Shown here: positions 22,919-30,818 of the stretch, piece after piece
How positions within the stretch are numbered: position 1 is the stretch's first letter
Layout of the letters: every line of letters starts with the position of its first letter
Assembly: GCF_024494355.1 (NCBI RefSeq)
Contig: NZ_JAKNQY010000039.1
Location: 1-33,693 of the forward strand
Source of the DNA: Pseudomonas sp. Q11
GTDB lineage: Bacteria > Pseudomonadota > Gammaproteobacteria > Pseudomonadales > Pseudomonadaceae
Length of the DNA stretch: 33,693 bases
Direction of reading: 5' to 3'
The notes under the pieces: model-generated
What the model was told of the DNA's origin: nothing
Database searches by the model: none
The model's input: the letters and a program-made list of their open reading frames with translations, nothing else
Made by a program: the position numbers and the translations under genes

Positions 22919-24451
22919 ATGCGCTCTCTTACCCTCCATTTGAAAATGCTGATCGCCATCCTGGTGGTGCTGGGCGTGTCGGTGACGGCCTATCAGATTT
23001 TCGTGCTCGGCATCCCCGTGACCGAAGACGCCACCGACGATTTGTGGAACATCGACGCCAAGGTCGAGTTCGTCCCCAATGCCAAGGATCCAGTGAAGAT
23101 CCAGATGTTCGTGCCGCCACTGAGCATGGATTATGTCAGCCTCAACGAGAGTTTCATTTCCAATAACTACGGCGTGGCGGTGAACCGGGTCGACGGTAAC
23201 CGCAAGGTCACATGGTCGGCCCGGCGGGCCAAGGGCAACCAGACGCTGTATTACCGCCTGGTGCTGACCAAGCGCTACACCTCGGAAAAATCCAAGATCA
23301 AGGGCCCGACCTTCCGCGACAGCATCGCCGTCGAAGGCCCCGAGAAGCTGGCCGCCGAAGCCCTGCTCGCGCCGATCCGCCAGCACTCGGCCGACGTCGA
23401 GACCTTCATCAGTGAAGCGATCAAACGGGTCAACAACCCCAACGATGACAACGTCAAGTTGCTGCTGGCCGGCGATCCGTCCACGGCCAGCAAAGCGAGA
23501 GTCGTCGAGTTGGTGCTGTCCATCGCCCACGTGCCGGTGGAGAAGGTTCACACCATCCGCCTGATCGCCGAGCAACCGCAGTCGCCTGAACTGTGGCTAC
23601 GCAGTTTCAACGGCAGCGACTGGCTGTACTTCAACCCGGACACCGGTGAACGGGGCCTGCCCAGCGACCGCCTGCTGTGGTGGACCGGGGATGAAAGCCT
23701 GATCACCGTCGATGGCGGCAAGAAAGCCAACGTCACCTTCACCATGAACAACAGCGAAATGAACGCCATTCGCCTGGCCAAGCTGACGGACGAAAACACC
23801 GACGCCAACTTCCTTGAATACTCGCTCTACGGCCTGCCGCTGCAAACCCAGCAGACGTTCATGATCATGGTGATGATCCCGATCGGCGTGCTGGTGATTC
23901 TGGTGCTGCGCAACCTGATCGGCCTGCAGACCCTGGGCACGTTCACACCGGTGTTGATCGCTCTGGCCTTCCGCGAAACCCAACTGGGCTTCGGGATCAT
24001 CCTGTTCACGGTCATCACGGCGCTGGGCCTGTCACTGCGCTCCTATCTGGAACATCTCAAGCTGCAAATGCTGCCAAGGCTTTCGGTGGTGCTGACGTTC
24101 GTGGTGGTGCTGATCGCCGCCATCAGCCTGTTCAGCCACAAGCTGGGCCTGGAACGCGGCCTGTCGGTAGCGCTGTTCCCAATGGTGATTCTGACCATGA
24201 CCATCGAACGCCTGTCCATTACCTGGGAAGAACGCGGCGCCAGTCACGCCATGAAAGTGGCCATCGGCACCCTGTTCGCCGCCGCCCTGGCGCACCTGAT
24301 CATGAGCGTGCCGGAACTGATCTACTTCGTGTTCACCTTCCCGGCCATCCTGCTGATTCTGGTAGGTTTCATGCTGGCCATGGGTCGCTACCGCGGCTAC
24401 CGCCTGACCGAGCTGGTGCGGTTCAAGGCCTTCGTCAAGGCTGACTCATAA
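22919..24451 (+). CDS. Inactive-transglutaminase/7TM inner-membrane protein
   Basis: A protein of 510 aa. An N-terminal helix (residues 10-30, MLIAILVVLGVSVTAYQIFV) leads to a periplasmic region of about 280 residues with a transglutaminase-like fold, followed by seven helices from about residue 318 (FMIMVMIPIGVLVILVLRNL) to near the end. The catalytic Cys position of transglutaminases reads DPSTASKARVV (from residue 186), with no Cys, and the His position lies in ELWLRSF, so the domain should be enzymatically dead and perhaps binds a peptide or amide. The architecture equals the Transglut_i_TM plus 7TM_transglut pairing. It starts 5 bp after the peptidase gene and its stop overlaps the ligase start by 1 bp. 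A scaffold, receptor or transporter role is inferred. Confidence 0.86.
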   Translation: MRSLTLHLKMLIAILVVLGVSVTAYQIFVLGIPVTEDATDDLWNIDAKVEFVPNAKDPVKIQMFVPPLSMDYVSLNESFISNNYGVAVNRVDGNRKVTWSARRAKGNQTLYYRLVLTKRYTSEKSKIKGPTFRDSIAVEGPEKLAAEALLAPIRQHSADVETFISEAIKRVNNPNDDNVKLLLAGDPSTASKARVVELVLSIAHVPVEKVHTIRLIAEQPQSPELWLRSFNGSDWLYFNPDTGERGLPSDRLLWWTGDESLITVDGGKKANVTFTMNNSEMNAIRLAKLTDENTDANFLEYSLYGLPLQTQQTFMIMVMIPIGVLVILVLRNLIGLQTLGTFTPVLIALAFRETQLGFGIILFTVITALGLSLRSYLEHLKLQMLPRLSVVLTFVVVLIAAISLFSHKLGLERGLSVALFPMVILTMTIERLSITWEERGASHAMKVAIGTLFAAALAHLIMSVPELIYFVFTFPAILLILVGFMLAMGRYRGYRLTELVRFKAFVKADS

Positions 24452-25437
24452 TGTTCGGCCTGTGGAAGACCTGGAAGGCCCTGGAGGCCCGAGGCATCAT
24501 GGGCATCAACCGGCGTAACGCCGACTATGTGCTCAAATACAACAAGCGCAGCCTGTACCCGATCGTCGATGACAAAATCATCACCAAGGAACGGGCCATC
24601 ATTGCCGGCATCCATGTGCCGGAGCTGTACGGGGTGATCTCCACCGAAAAGGAAATCGAGAAGCTCGACGAGATCATCGACGGGCGGACCGACTTCGTGA
24701 TCAAGCCGGCCCAGGGCGCTGGCGGCGACGGCATCATCGTCATTGCCGACCGCTTTGAGGGCCGCTATCGCACGGTGTCCGGCAAGATCATCAGCCATGA
24801 AGAAATCGAACACCATGTGTCCAGCATCCTCACCGGTCTGTATTCGCTGGGTGGACACCGTGACCGGGCGCTGATCGAATATCGCGTAACGCCGGACCAG
24901 ATCTTCAAGAGCATCAGTTATGAAGGTGTGCCGGACATTCGCATCATCGTACTGATGGGCTACCCGGTGATGGCCATGCTGCGCTTGCCGACCCGCCAGT
25001 CCGGCGGCAAGGCCAACCTGCACCAGGGTGCCATCGGTGTCGGCGTAGACCTCGCCACCGGCCTGACCCTGCGAGGCACCTGGCTGAACAACATCATCAC
25101 CAAACACCCCGACACCACCAACGCGGTGGATGGCGTGCAACTGCCCTACTGGGACGGTTTCATGAAACTGGCCGCCGGTTGCTACGAACTGTGCGGACTG
25201 GGCTACATCGGCGTGGACATGGTGCTGGACCAGGAAAAAGGTCCGTTGATCCTGGAACTCAACGCCCGACCGGGGCTGAATATCCAGATCGCCAACGACT
25301 GCGGCCTGACCCTGCGCACCCACGCCGTGGAAGCCCGCCTGGAAGAACTCAAGGCCCGTGGCGTGATTGAAACCGTCGAGGAACGCGTGGCGTTTGCCCA
25401 GGAGTTGTTTGGGCATATTCCGCCGGTTGAAGGTTGA
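24451..25437 (+). CDS. ATP-grasp ligase, alpha-L-glutamate-ligase-like
   Basis: A protein of 328 aa related to RimK-type ATP-grasp enzymes, which use ATP to join a carboxylate to an amine. The ATP-binding loop is FVIKPAQGAGGDG (residues 82-94). A central part carries PDIRIIVLMGYPVMAMLRLP and SGGKANLHQGAIGVGVD, and the Mg2+ site is LILELNARPGLN with Glu269 and Asn271. It has no signal peptide and should be cytoplasmic. The ATG shares one base with the membrane-protein stop (TAATG). Family names suggest glutamate addition, but the true acceptor and donor are unknown. The combination with a periplasmic peptidase and a 7TM protein suggests a product exported or sensed across the membrane. The gene ends in a run of GGTTGA repeats. 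Confidence 0.88.
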   Translation: MFGLWKTWKALEARGIMGINRRNADYVLKYNKRSLYPIVDDKIITKERAIIAGIHVPELYGVISTEKEIEKLDEIIDGRTDFVIKPAQGAGGDGIIVIADRFEGRYRTVSGKIISHEEIEHHVSSILTGLYSLGGHRDRALIEYRVTPDQIFKSISYEGVPDIRIIVLMGYPVMAMLRLPTRQSGGKANLHQGAIGVGVDLATGLTLRGTWLNNIITKHPDTTNAVDGVQLPYWDGFMKLAAGCYELCGLGYIGVDMVLDQEKGPLILELNARPGLNIQIANDCGLTLRTHAVEARLEELKARGVIETVEERVAFAQELFGHIPPVEG

Positions 25438-25466
25438 GGGTTGAGGGTTGAAGGCTGAAACACCCC

Positions 25467-25598
25467 TGTGGCGAGGGGATTTATCCCCGCTGGGTTGCGA
25501 AGCAACCCCAAACAGGCAGATGCAGTCAGCCTGATACCCCGAGGTGGTAAGTTTTAGGGTTGCTGTGCAACCCAGCGGGGATAAATCCCCTCGCCACA
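25467..25598. repeat. Long inverted-repeat element (32-bp perfect arms)
   Basis: The arms at 25467-25498 and 25567-25598 are perfect reverse complements of 32 bp (left arm starts TGTGGCGAGGGGATTTATCC). Each inner end also forms its own small hairpin, GGGTTGC-N3-GCAACCC, at 25492-25508 and 25557-25573. The outer core matches the hairpin at 8223-8252. The element lies in the gap between the ATP-grasp gene and pabB and probably ends transcription or stabilises RNA; it is a mobile-repeat relic of the pseudomonad type and not coding. Confidence 0.9.
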
Positions 25599-25650
25599 AG
25601 GTGTTCACAGCCAAATATTATCGATAGCCGCATACTTGCCCATCTCCGAC

Positions 25651-25681
25651 ATCCCTCTAGGAGCAAATCCTACAGAGGGAT
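25651..25681. repeat. Hairpin in the pabB leader
   Basis: ATCCCTCTAGGA pairs with TCCT-ac-AGAGGGAT around the loop GCAAA; only two bases bulge. It stands 41 bp before the pabB ATG. It has no T-run after it, so it is not a standard terminator. The core TAGGAGCAAATCCTA resembles another small pseudomonad palindrome family. Confidence 0.6.
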
Positions 25682-25722
25682 TACAATCGCCACCCCGCCT
25701 GAACGGCTGACCCACCCCGCCC

Positions 25723-27066
25723 ATGCCAACCTGCTCCGTACACTCGCTGCCCTACCGCGCCAACCCCGCCGCGTATTTCGCGGTGATCCGTCATGCCCCG
25801 GGCAGTGTGCTGCTCGACAGCGGCCGGCCGAGTGCCGAACGCGGGCGCTATGATTTGCTCAGCGCCTGGCCGCTGGAGCATCTGGCGGTACTGCCGGACG
25901 AGCGCGGTGCCGATTTCCTGCAACGCCTGCGCATTCATCTGACGCAACTGGGGCGGGCTGTACTGCCGGCTTCGGTGCAATTGCCCTTCGCAGGCGGCCT
26001 GATCGGCTACCTGAGCTACGACTTCGGCCGACATCTCGAAACCCTGCCGTCCCACGCCAAGGACGATCTGCACCTGCCCGACGCGCGCCTCGGCGTGTAC
26101 GACTGGGCGCTGGTCAGCGACCATCAGGCCGGAACCAGCCAGTTGGTGTTTCACCCTCACTGCGCCGACAGCGAACGCCAGCGCCTGATTGCGCTGTTCA
26201 GCCAGCCAACCTCGCCGCCTGTGACCGCCTTCAGCCTCGAAGCGCCCATGGCGCCCGACCTCAATAGCGATGCCTATCGCCAGGCCTTCGAACGGATCCA
26301 GGCGTATATCCAGGCCGGCGACTGCTACCAGGTCAACTTTGCCCAGCGCTTCCGCGCCCCGTGCCAAGGCGATGCCTGGGCCGCCTACCAGGCGCTGCGG
26401 GCGGCTTGCCCGACGCCGTTTTCCGGCTTCCAGAGCTTGCCCGATGGCGGCGCGGTGCTGAGTCTGTCGCCGGAACGCTTCGTCAAGGTCAGCGAAGGCC
26501 ATGTCGAAACCCGACCGATCAAGGGCACCCGCCCACGCGGCGCAACCCCTGACGAAGACGCCGCACACGCCGCCGAGCTGCTGGCCAGCGCCAAGGACCG
26601 GGCGGAAAACCTGATGATCGTCGACCTGCTGCGCAACGACCTGGGCCGCACCTGCCGCATCGGCTCGGTGCGCGTGCCGGAGTTGTTCAGCCTGGAAAGC
26701 TACCCCAACGTCCACCATCTGGTCAGCAGCGTGACCGGCGAGTTGGCCGAGGCCAAGGACGCCCTGGACTTGATCGCGGGCAGTTTTCCCGGCGGCTCGA
26801 TCACCGGCGCACCGAAAATCCGCGCCATGCAGATCATCGATGAACTCGAACCGACCCGGCGCGGGCTGTATTGCGGCTCGCTGCTGTACCTGGACGTACG
26901 CGGGGAGATGGACAGTTCCATCGCCATTCGCAGCTTGCTGGTCAAGGATGGACAGGTGTGTTGCTGGGGCGGCGGCGGGATTGTCGCGGATTCGGACTGG
27001 CAGGCTGAGTACCAGGAGTCGATTACCAAGGTTCGGGTCTTGCTCGAAACCTTGCAGGACCTCTAA
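25723..27066 (+). CDS. pabB: Aminodeoxychorismate synthase component I (PabB)
   Basis: A protein of 447 aa. It converts chorismate plus ammonia (supplied by PabA) to 4-amino-4-deoxychorismate for folate. The chorismate-binding domain holds PIKGTRPRG with Lys267, the lysine that separates PabB from anthranilate synthase (which has Ala there), along with LMIVDLLRNDLGR, SFPGGSITGAPKIRAM and GGGIVADSD. The N-terminal domain (YRANPAAYFAVIRHAPGSVL-LDSG) is the regulatory-type half. The ATG at 25723 fits the family but has no clear Shine-Dalgarno sequence. The following thrH and cysH order matches other pseudomonads. Confidence 0.95.
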   Translation: MPTCSVHSLPYRANPAAYFAVIRHAPGSVLLDSGRPSAERGRYDLLSAWPLEHLAVLPDERGADFLQRLRIHLTQLGRAVLPASVQLPFAGGLIGYLSYDFGRHLETLPSHAKDDLHLPDARLGVYDWALVSDHQAGTSQLVFHPHCADSERQRLIALFSQPTSPPVTAFSLEAPMAPDLNSDAYRQAFERIQAYIQAGDCYQVNFAQRFRAPCQGDAWAAYQALRAACPTPFSGFQSLPDGGAVLSLSPERFVKVSEGHVETRPIKGTRPRGATPDEDAAHAAELLASAKDRAENLMIVDLLRNDLGRTCRIGSVRVPELFSLESYPNVHHLVSSVTGELAEAKDALDLIAGSFPGGSITGAPKIRAMQIIDELEPTRRGLYCGSLLYLDVRGEMDSSIAIRSLLVKDGQVCCWGGGGIVADSDWQAEYQESITKVRVLLETLQDL

Positions 27067-27070
27067 AAAG

Positions 27071-27300
27071 CATCGCGGGCAAGCCTTGCTCCCACAGGAT
27101 TGTGTCATCCCCTATGGGAGCAAGGCTGAGCAGGCGCACTCCCACAGGCTCGCGTCATACCCCTGTGGGAGCAAGGCTGAGCAGGTGCGCTCCCACAGGA
27201 TTGCGTCATACCCCTGTGGGAGCAAGGCTTGCCCGCGATGACGTCGTGTCAGTCACCATCCATGCTGGCTGAGACACCGCTTTCGCGAGCAAGCCCGCTC
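27071..27300. repeat. Complex REP cluster with a 51-bp tandem triplet
   Basis: CATCGCGGGCAAGCCTTGCT and eight more bases (27071-27098) are repeated as a perfect 28-bp inverted copy at 27213-27240. Between them, palindromes of the form GGGAGCAAGGCTGAGCAGG-N-CTCCCAC start at 27116, 27167 and 27218, a 51-bp period separated by GCGTCATACCCC. A further REP in the GCGAGCAAGCCCGCTCCCAC form closes the cluster at about 27284-27300. The cluster fills the space between convergent pabB and thrH and could terminate both. Confidence 0.88.
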
Positions 27301-27320
27301 CCACAGGTCTTGCGAAAGTC

Positions 27321-27938
27321 TTACAGACTCAGGCTACGGTTCGAGGCCTTGATGAACTCCTGCTTCAATTCGGCAAAACTGTGCACCGCCGGGAATTGCG
27401 GGAACTCTTGAATCACATTGTCCGGCGCATGGAACAGAATCCCAGCATCGGCTTCACCCAGCATCGTGGTGTCGTTGTAGGAGTCCCCCGCGGCGATCAC
27501 TCGGTAGTACAAGCTCTTGAAGGCTAATACCGACTGACGCTTGGGATCTTTCTGACGCAACTGGTATCCACTTACCCGCCCGCTGTCATCAGTAATCAGA
27601 CGATGGCAGAGCAACGTCGGGAAACCCAGCTGGCGCATCAGGGGTTGGGAGAATTCGTAGAAGGTGTCGGAAAGAATCACCACCTGGAAGCGCTCGCGCA
27701 ACCAGTCGACAAACTCAATGGCGCCGTCCAGCGGCTTGAGGGTGGCGATGACTTCCTGAATATCGGAGAGTTTGAGGCCATGCTCATCGAGGATGCGCAA
27801 CCGTTGCTTCATCAACACGTCGTAGTCGGGAATGTCCCGCGTGGTCGCCCTGAGGGATTCAATACCGGTTTTTTCAGCGAAGGCGATCCAGATCTCCGGG
27901 ACCAGCACACCTTCCAGGTCGAGACAGGCAATTTCCAC
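27321..27938 (-). CDS. thrH: ThrH, bifunctional phosphoserine phosphatase / homoserine phosphotransferase
   Basis: A protein of 205 aa, the exact family length. The HAD motif I is LDLEGVLVPE (Asp7 nucleophile, Glu9), a ThrH-specific variant of DxDGT. Motif II is in VVILSDTFYEFSQPL, with Lys in motif III (RQKDPKRQ) and motif IV GDSYNDTTMLGEADAGILF. In P. aeruginosa, ThrH moves phosphate from phosphoserine to homoserine, linking serine and threonine synthesis. The start is GTG at 27938 after GGGAGTG; the upstream frame to 28145 lacks homology. It is convergent with pabB across REP repeats and divergent from cysH. Confidence 0.94.
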   Translation of the reverse strand: MEIACLDLEGVLVPEIWIAFAEKTGIESLRATTRDIPDYDVLMKQRLRILDEHGLKLSDIQEVIATLKPLDGAIEFVDWLRERFQVVILSDTFYEFSQPLMRQLGFPTLLCHRLITDDSGRVSGYQLRQKDPKRQSVLAFKSLYYRVIAAGDSYNDTTMLGEADAGILFHAPDNVIQEFPQFPAVHSFAELKQEFIKASNRSLSL

Positions 27939-28110
27939 AAGACACTCCCATTTTTTGATGTTTATCGGTTGAGCGAACAAAAGGACTGCCGACTCTAGCC
28001 ATTCGCCGATGCCTGCGCAACGCACAGGAACGCGCCAGCCCCGACAGCTTTTGTTACCATCAGCCTCATATAGAGCGCCCAGCGCCACCGACCTGTAGGA
28101 AGCCGCCCTG

Positions 28111-28851
28111 ATGAGCCCATCGTTTGACGTCGTGGAACTCGCCACGACCTATGCCAACAAGTCCCCACAGGACATCCTCAAACTGGCCTTCGCCGAATTC
28201 GGCGATGACCTGTGGATATCTTTCAGCGGCGCCGAAGACGTGGTGCTGGTGGACATGGCCTGGAAGCTGAACAAGAACGTCAAGGTGTTCAGCCTCGACA
28301 CCGGTCGCCTGCACCCGGAAACCTATCGGTTCATCGAACAGGTGCGCGAACACTACAAGATCGATATCGAACTGATCTCGCCGGACCCGGCGAAACTCGA
28401 GCCCTTCGTGAAGGAAAAAGGCCTGTTCAGCTTCTACAAGGACGGTCACGGCGAATGCTGCGGCATTCGCAAGATCGAGCCGCTGCGGCGCAAGCTGTCC
28501 GATGTCCGCGCCTGGGCCACCGGCCAGCGTCGCGACCAGAGCCCCGGCACCCGCAGCCAGGTAGCCGCACTGGAAATCGACACGGCGTTTTCCACCCCTG
28601 AGCGCACCCTGTACAAGTTCAACCCGCTGTCGCAGATGACCAGCGAAGAAGTCTGGGGCTACATCCGCATGCTGGAACTGCCTTACAACAGCCTGCATGA
28701 ACGCGGCTTCATCAGCATCGGCTGCGAGCCCTGCACCCGTCCGGTGCTGCCGAACCAGCACGAACGCGAAGGCCGCTGGTGGTGGGAAGAAGCCACGCAG
28801 AAAGAATGCGGGCTGCACGCCGGCAATATCATCAGCAAATCCAAAGTCTGA
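28111..28851 (+). CDS. cysH: Assimilatory adenylyl-sulfate (APS) reductase CysH
   Basis: A protein of 246 aa. It reduces adenylyl sulfate to sulfite with thioredoxin in cysteine synthesis. The nucleotide-binding loop is ISFSGAEDVVLVD (from residue 37). Two Cys pairs, Cys116-Cys117 in GECCGIRK and Cys205/Cys208 in GCEPCTRP, bind the [4Fe-4S] cluster that marks APS reductases and is absent from the enterobacterial PAPS enzyme. The catalytic Cys233 lies in KECGLH near the C-terminus. The ATG at 28111 follows TAGGA at good distance. It is transcribed divergently from thrH. Confidence 0.95.
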   Translation: MSPSFDVVELATTYANKSPQDILKLAFAEFGDDLWISFSGAEDVVLVDMAWKLNKNVKVFSLDTGRLHPETYRFIEQVREHYKIDIELISPDPAKLEPFVKEKGLFSFYKDGHGECCGIRKIEPLRRKLSDVRAWATGQRRDQSPGTRSQVAALEIDTAFSTPERTLYKFNPLSQMTSEEVWGYIRMLELPYNSLHERGFISIGCEPCTRPVLPNQHEREGRWWWEEATQKECGLHAGNIISKSKV

Positions 28852-28943
28852 AAAAAACCGCAGTGCCTACAAAAACCATGCGGACCGCAAGAACCTGACA
28901 TTTTTCCATCCCTGTGGATAACCTCTGCCGTTGATTGTTAAAT

Positions 28944-28962
28944 CGGCCCGCCACACGGGCCG
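28944..28962. repeat. GC-rich hairpin in leader of the racemase-fold gene
   Basis: CGGCCCG and CGGGCCG flank a CCACA loop, giving a perfect 7-bp GC stem 30 bp before the next ATG. There is no T-run after it on the plus strand. It could be a weak terminator for cysH or a translation-modulating structure. Confidence 0.5.
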
Positions 28963-28992
28963 CCTACTTGCGCTTATGGAAAAGGACAGCTC

Positions 28993-29721
28993 ATGCGAAT
29001 TCTTGTAGTCAACGTCAACACCACCGAATCCATCACCCAGGCCATTGCCCGGCAAGCTCAGGCCGTGGCCGCGCCGGGCACCGAGATCGTCGGGCTCACG
29101 CCCTACTTCGGCGCCGACTCAATCGAAGGTAATTTCGAAAGCTACCTGGCCGCCATTGCGGTGATGGACCGGGTGATGGCCTACGATCAACCGTTTGATG
29201 CGGTGATCCAGGCCGGTTACGGCGAACATGGGCGCGAAGGCTTGCAGGAACTGCTCAATGTGCCGGTGGTGGACATCACCGACGCTGGCGCCAGCACCGC
29301 GATGTTCCTGGGTCACGCCTATTCAGTGGTCACGACTCTGGACCGCACCGTGCCGCTGATCGAAGACCGCCTCAAACTCTCCGGCCTGTTCGATCGCTGC
29401 GCCTCGGTACGCGCCAGTGGCCTGGCGGTGCTGGAGCTTGAGCAAGACCCGCAACGGGCGGTAGAAGCCATCGTGCAGCAGGCAGAACTGGCGGTCAGCC
29501 AGGACAAGGCCGAAGTCATCTGCCTGGGTTGCGGCGGCATGGCCGGGCTCGATGAGCAGATCCGCCAGCGCACCGGGGTGCCGGTGGTCGATGGGGTGAC
29601 GGCGGCGGTGACCATTGCTGAATCCCTGGTTCGGCTGGGGTTGTCGACGTCGAAAGTACGCACCTACGCAACACCTAGGCCCAAGACCATCATTGGCTGG
29701 CCGGGGCGGTTTGGGCGGTGA
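28993..29721 (+). CDS. Asp/Glu/hydantoin-racemase-superfamily protein with one catalytic Cys
   Basis: A protein of 242 aa. The start MRILVVNVNTTESITQAI is typical of hydantoin/allantoin racemases, as are PVVDITDAGASTAMFLG and YSVVTTLDRTVPLIEDRL. Members normally use two cysteines. The second is present in VICLGCGGMAGLD (Cys180), but the first-Cys region, usually ACFGDPG-like, reads QAGYGEHGREG with Gly75 there. A single-Cys arrangement is known from arylmalonate decarboxylase, so the reaction may be a decarboxylation or one-base chemistry. The ATG at 28993 follows AAAGGACAG. It has no catabolic neighbours and stands alone between cysH and a LysR gene. The substrate is unknown. Confidence 0.83.
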   Translation: MRILVVNVNTTESITQAIARQAQAVAAPGTEIVGLTPYFGADSIEGNFESYLAAIAVMDRVMAYDQPFDAVIQAGYGEHGREGLQELLNVPVVDITDAGASTAMFLGHAYSVVTTLDRTVPLIEDRLKLSGLFDRCASVRASGLAVLELEQDPQRAVEAIVQQAELAVSQDKAEVICLGCGGMAGLDEQIRQRTGVPVVDGVTAAVTIAESLVRLGLSTSKVRTYATPRPKTIIGWPGRFGR

Positions 29722-29748
29722 ATTCACAGTTCTGAATCACATCGCCCC

Positions 29749-29842
29749 CATCGCGAGCAGGCTCGCTCCCACATTGGTTTTGTGGCGACCGCACCTGTTG
29801 CGACCGCCCAAAATCCCTGTGGGAGCGAGCCTGCTCGCGATG
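29749..29842. repeat. REP pair in reverse (tail-to-tail) arrangement
   Basis: Two perfect 25-bp inverted arms (29749-29773, starting CATCGCGAGCAGGCTCGCTC, and 29818-29842) enclose 44 bp. Here the GTGGGAGC ends face inward, opposite to the REPINs at 14661 and 19195 where they face outward. It separates the convergent racemase-fold and LysR genes. Confidence 0.9.
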
Positions 29843-29867
29843 GGAGCAACCCAGCCCAGAGCCCAGC

Positions 29868-30791
29868 TCAAACCGCACTAAACCGCCGCGCCAACCCCTG
29901 CACGGCAAACCGCTCGATGATGAAATCCACAAACGCCCGGGTCTTGCCCGGCAGCAGTTTGTGCTCGGCGTAGTAGATGGAAACGTTGCCATCATCGACG
30001 TACCAATCCGGCAGCACCCGTTGCAATGCCCCCGATTGCAGATAAGGAACGGCTACCGGCATGCTCACCAGCCCGATGCCCAACCCTTGGGCGGCGGCGG
30101 CACAATCGGCTTCAGAGTCACTCATGGTCATGCGTGCTTTGAGCATGAGCGGGCTGTGCTGTCGTGTGCGGCTGGTCAGCTGCCATGAACGGATACGTCC
30201 GGTCTGGGGTGAGCGGATCAGGATGCCTTGATGGTGTGCCAGATCTTCCGGTTCAATCAGCGGGGCATGGCTTTGCACATAGTCCTTCGAGGCAACCAAC
30301 ACGCGATGAGCCACGGTCAGTTTTCGCGCCACCACACCCTGGGGTAGTTCGAAGCCACCACCGATGGCCGCATCGAAACCCTGGCCGATCAGGTCCACTT
30401 GGCGGTTATCGAAATGCCAGTCCGGATTGATCGCCGGATAGCGTTGCAAAAACTCCCCCAGCAACGGCACCACATACAGTCGACCGAACGCTGTGCCCAT
30501 GCTCACCTTCAATGTGCCGGCCGGTTGCCCGCCGGCGCTGGCCAGGTTGGCGACGGCGTTCTGGATCGTATTGAAACTGGTGCCGACTTCTCTGAGAAAT
30601 AACTGACCCGCTTCGGTCAGCGTCAGGCTGCGGGTACTGCGCTGGAACAGGCGTACCCCCAGCCGGGCTTCGAGCTTGGCCACGTTTTTACCCACTGCCG
30701 CAGGGGTCACGCTCAAGCGACGCGCAGCCTCGGCAAAACTGCCGACTTCGGCGCTGCGCACAAAGCATTCGATACTGCTAAAGGTTTCCAT
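29868..30791 (-). CDS. LysR-family transcriptional regulator
   Basis: A protein of 307 aa. The winged helix covers residues 1-60: FVRSAEVGSFAEAARRLSVT, PAAVGKNVAKLEARLGVRLF and QRSTRSLTLTEAG. The effector domain begins at GTLKVSMGTAFGRLYVVPLL, in the pattern of the CrgA-like subgroup. It is divergent from the SDR at 30918, the usual LysR layout, and probably controls it. The start could be GTG at 30800 or ATG at 30791; I prefer the ATG because METFSSIECFV matches typical subgroup starts. A short palindrome at 30819-30827 in the gap is a candidate site. The inducer is unknown. Confidence 0.92.
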   Translation of the reverse strand: METFSSIECFVRSAEVGSFAEAARRLSVTPAAVGKNVAKLEARLGVRLFQRSTRSLTLTEAGQLFLREVGTSFNTIQNAVANLASAGGQPAGTLKVSMGTAFGRLYVVPLLGEFLQRYPAINPDWHFDNRQVDLIGQGFDAAIGGGFELPQGVVARKLTVAHRVLVASKDYVQSHAPLIEPEDLAHHQGILIRSPQTGRIRSWQLTSRTRQHSPLMLKARMTMSDSEADCAAAAQGLGIGLVSMPVAVPYLQSGALQRVLPDWYVDDGNVSIYYAEHKLLPGKTRAFVDFIIERFAVQGLARRFSAV

Positions 30792-30818
30792 AAGGGCCAC
30801 TCTAAACTTTTGGTTTAC

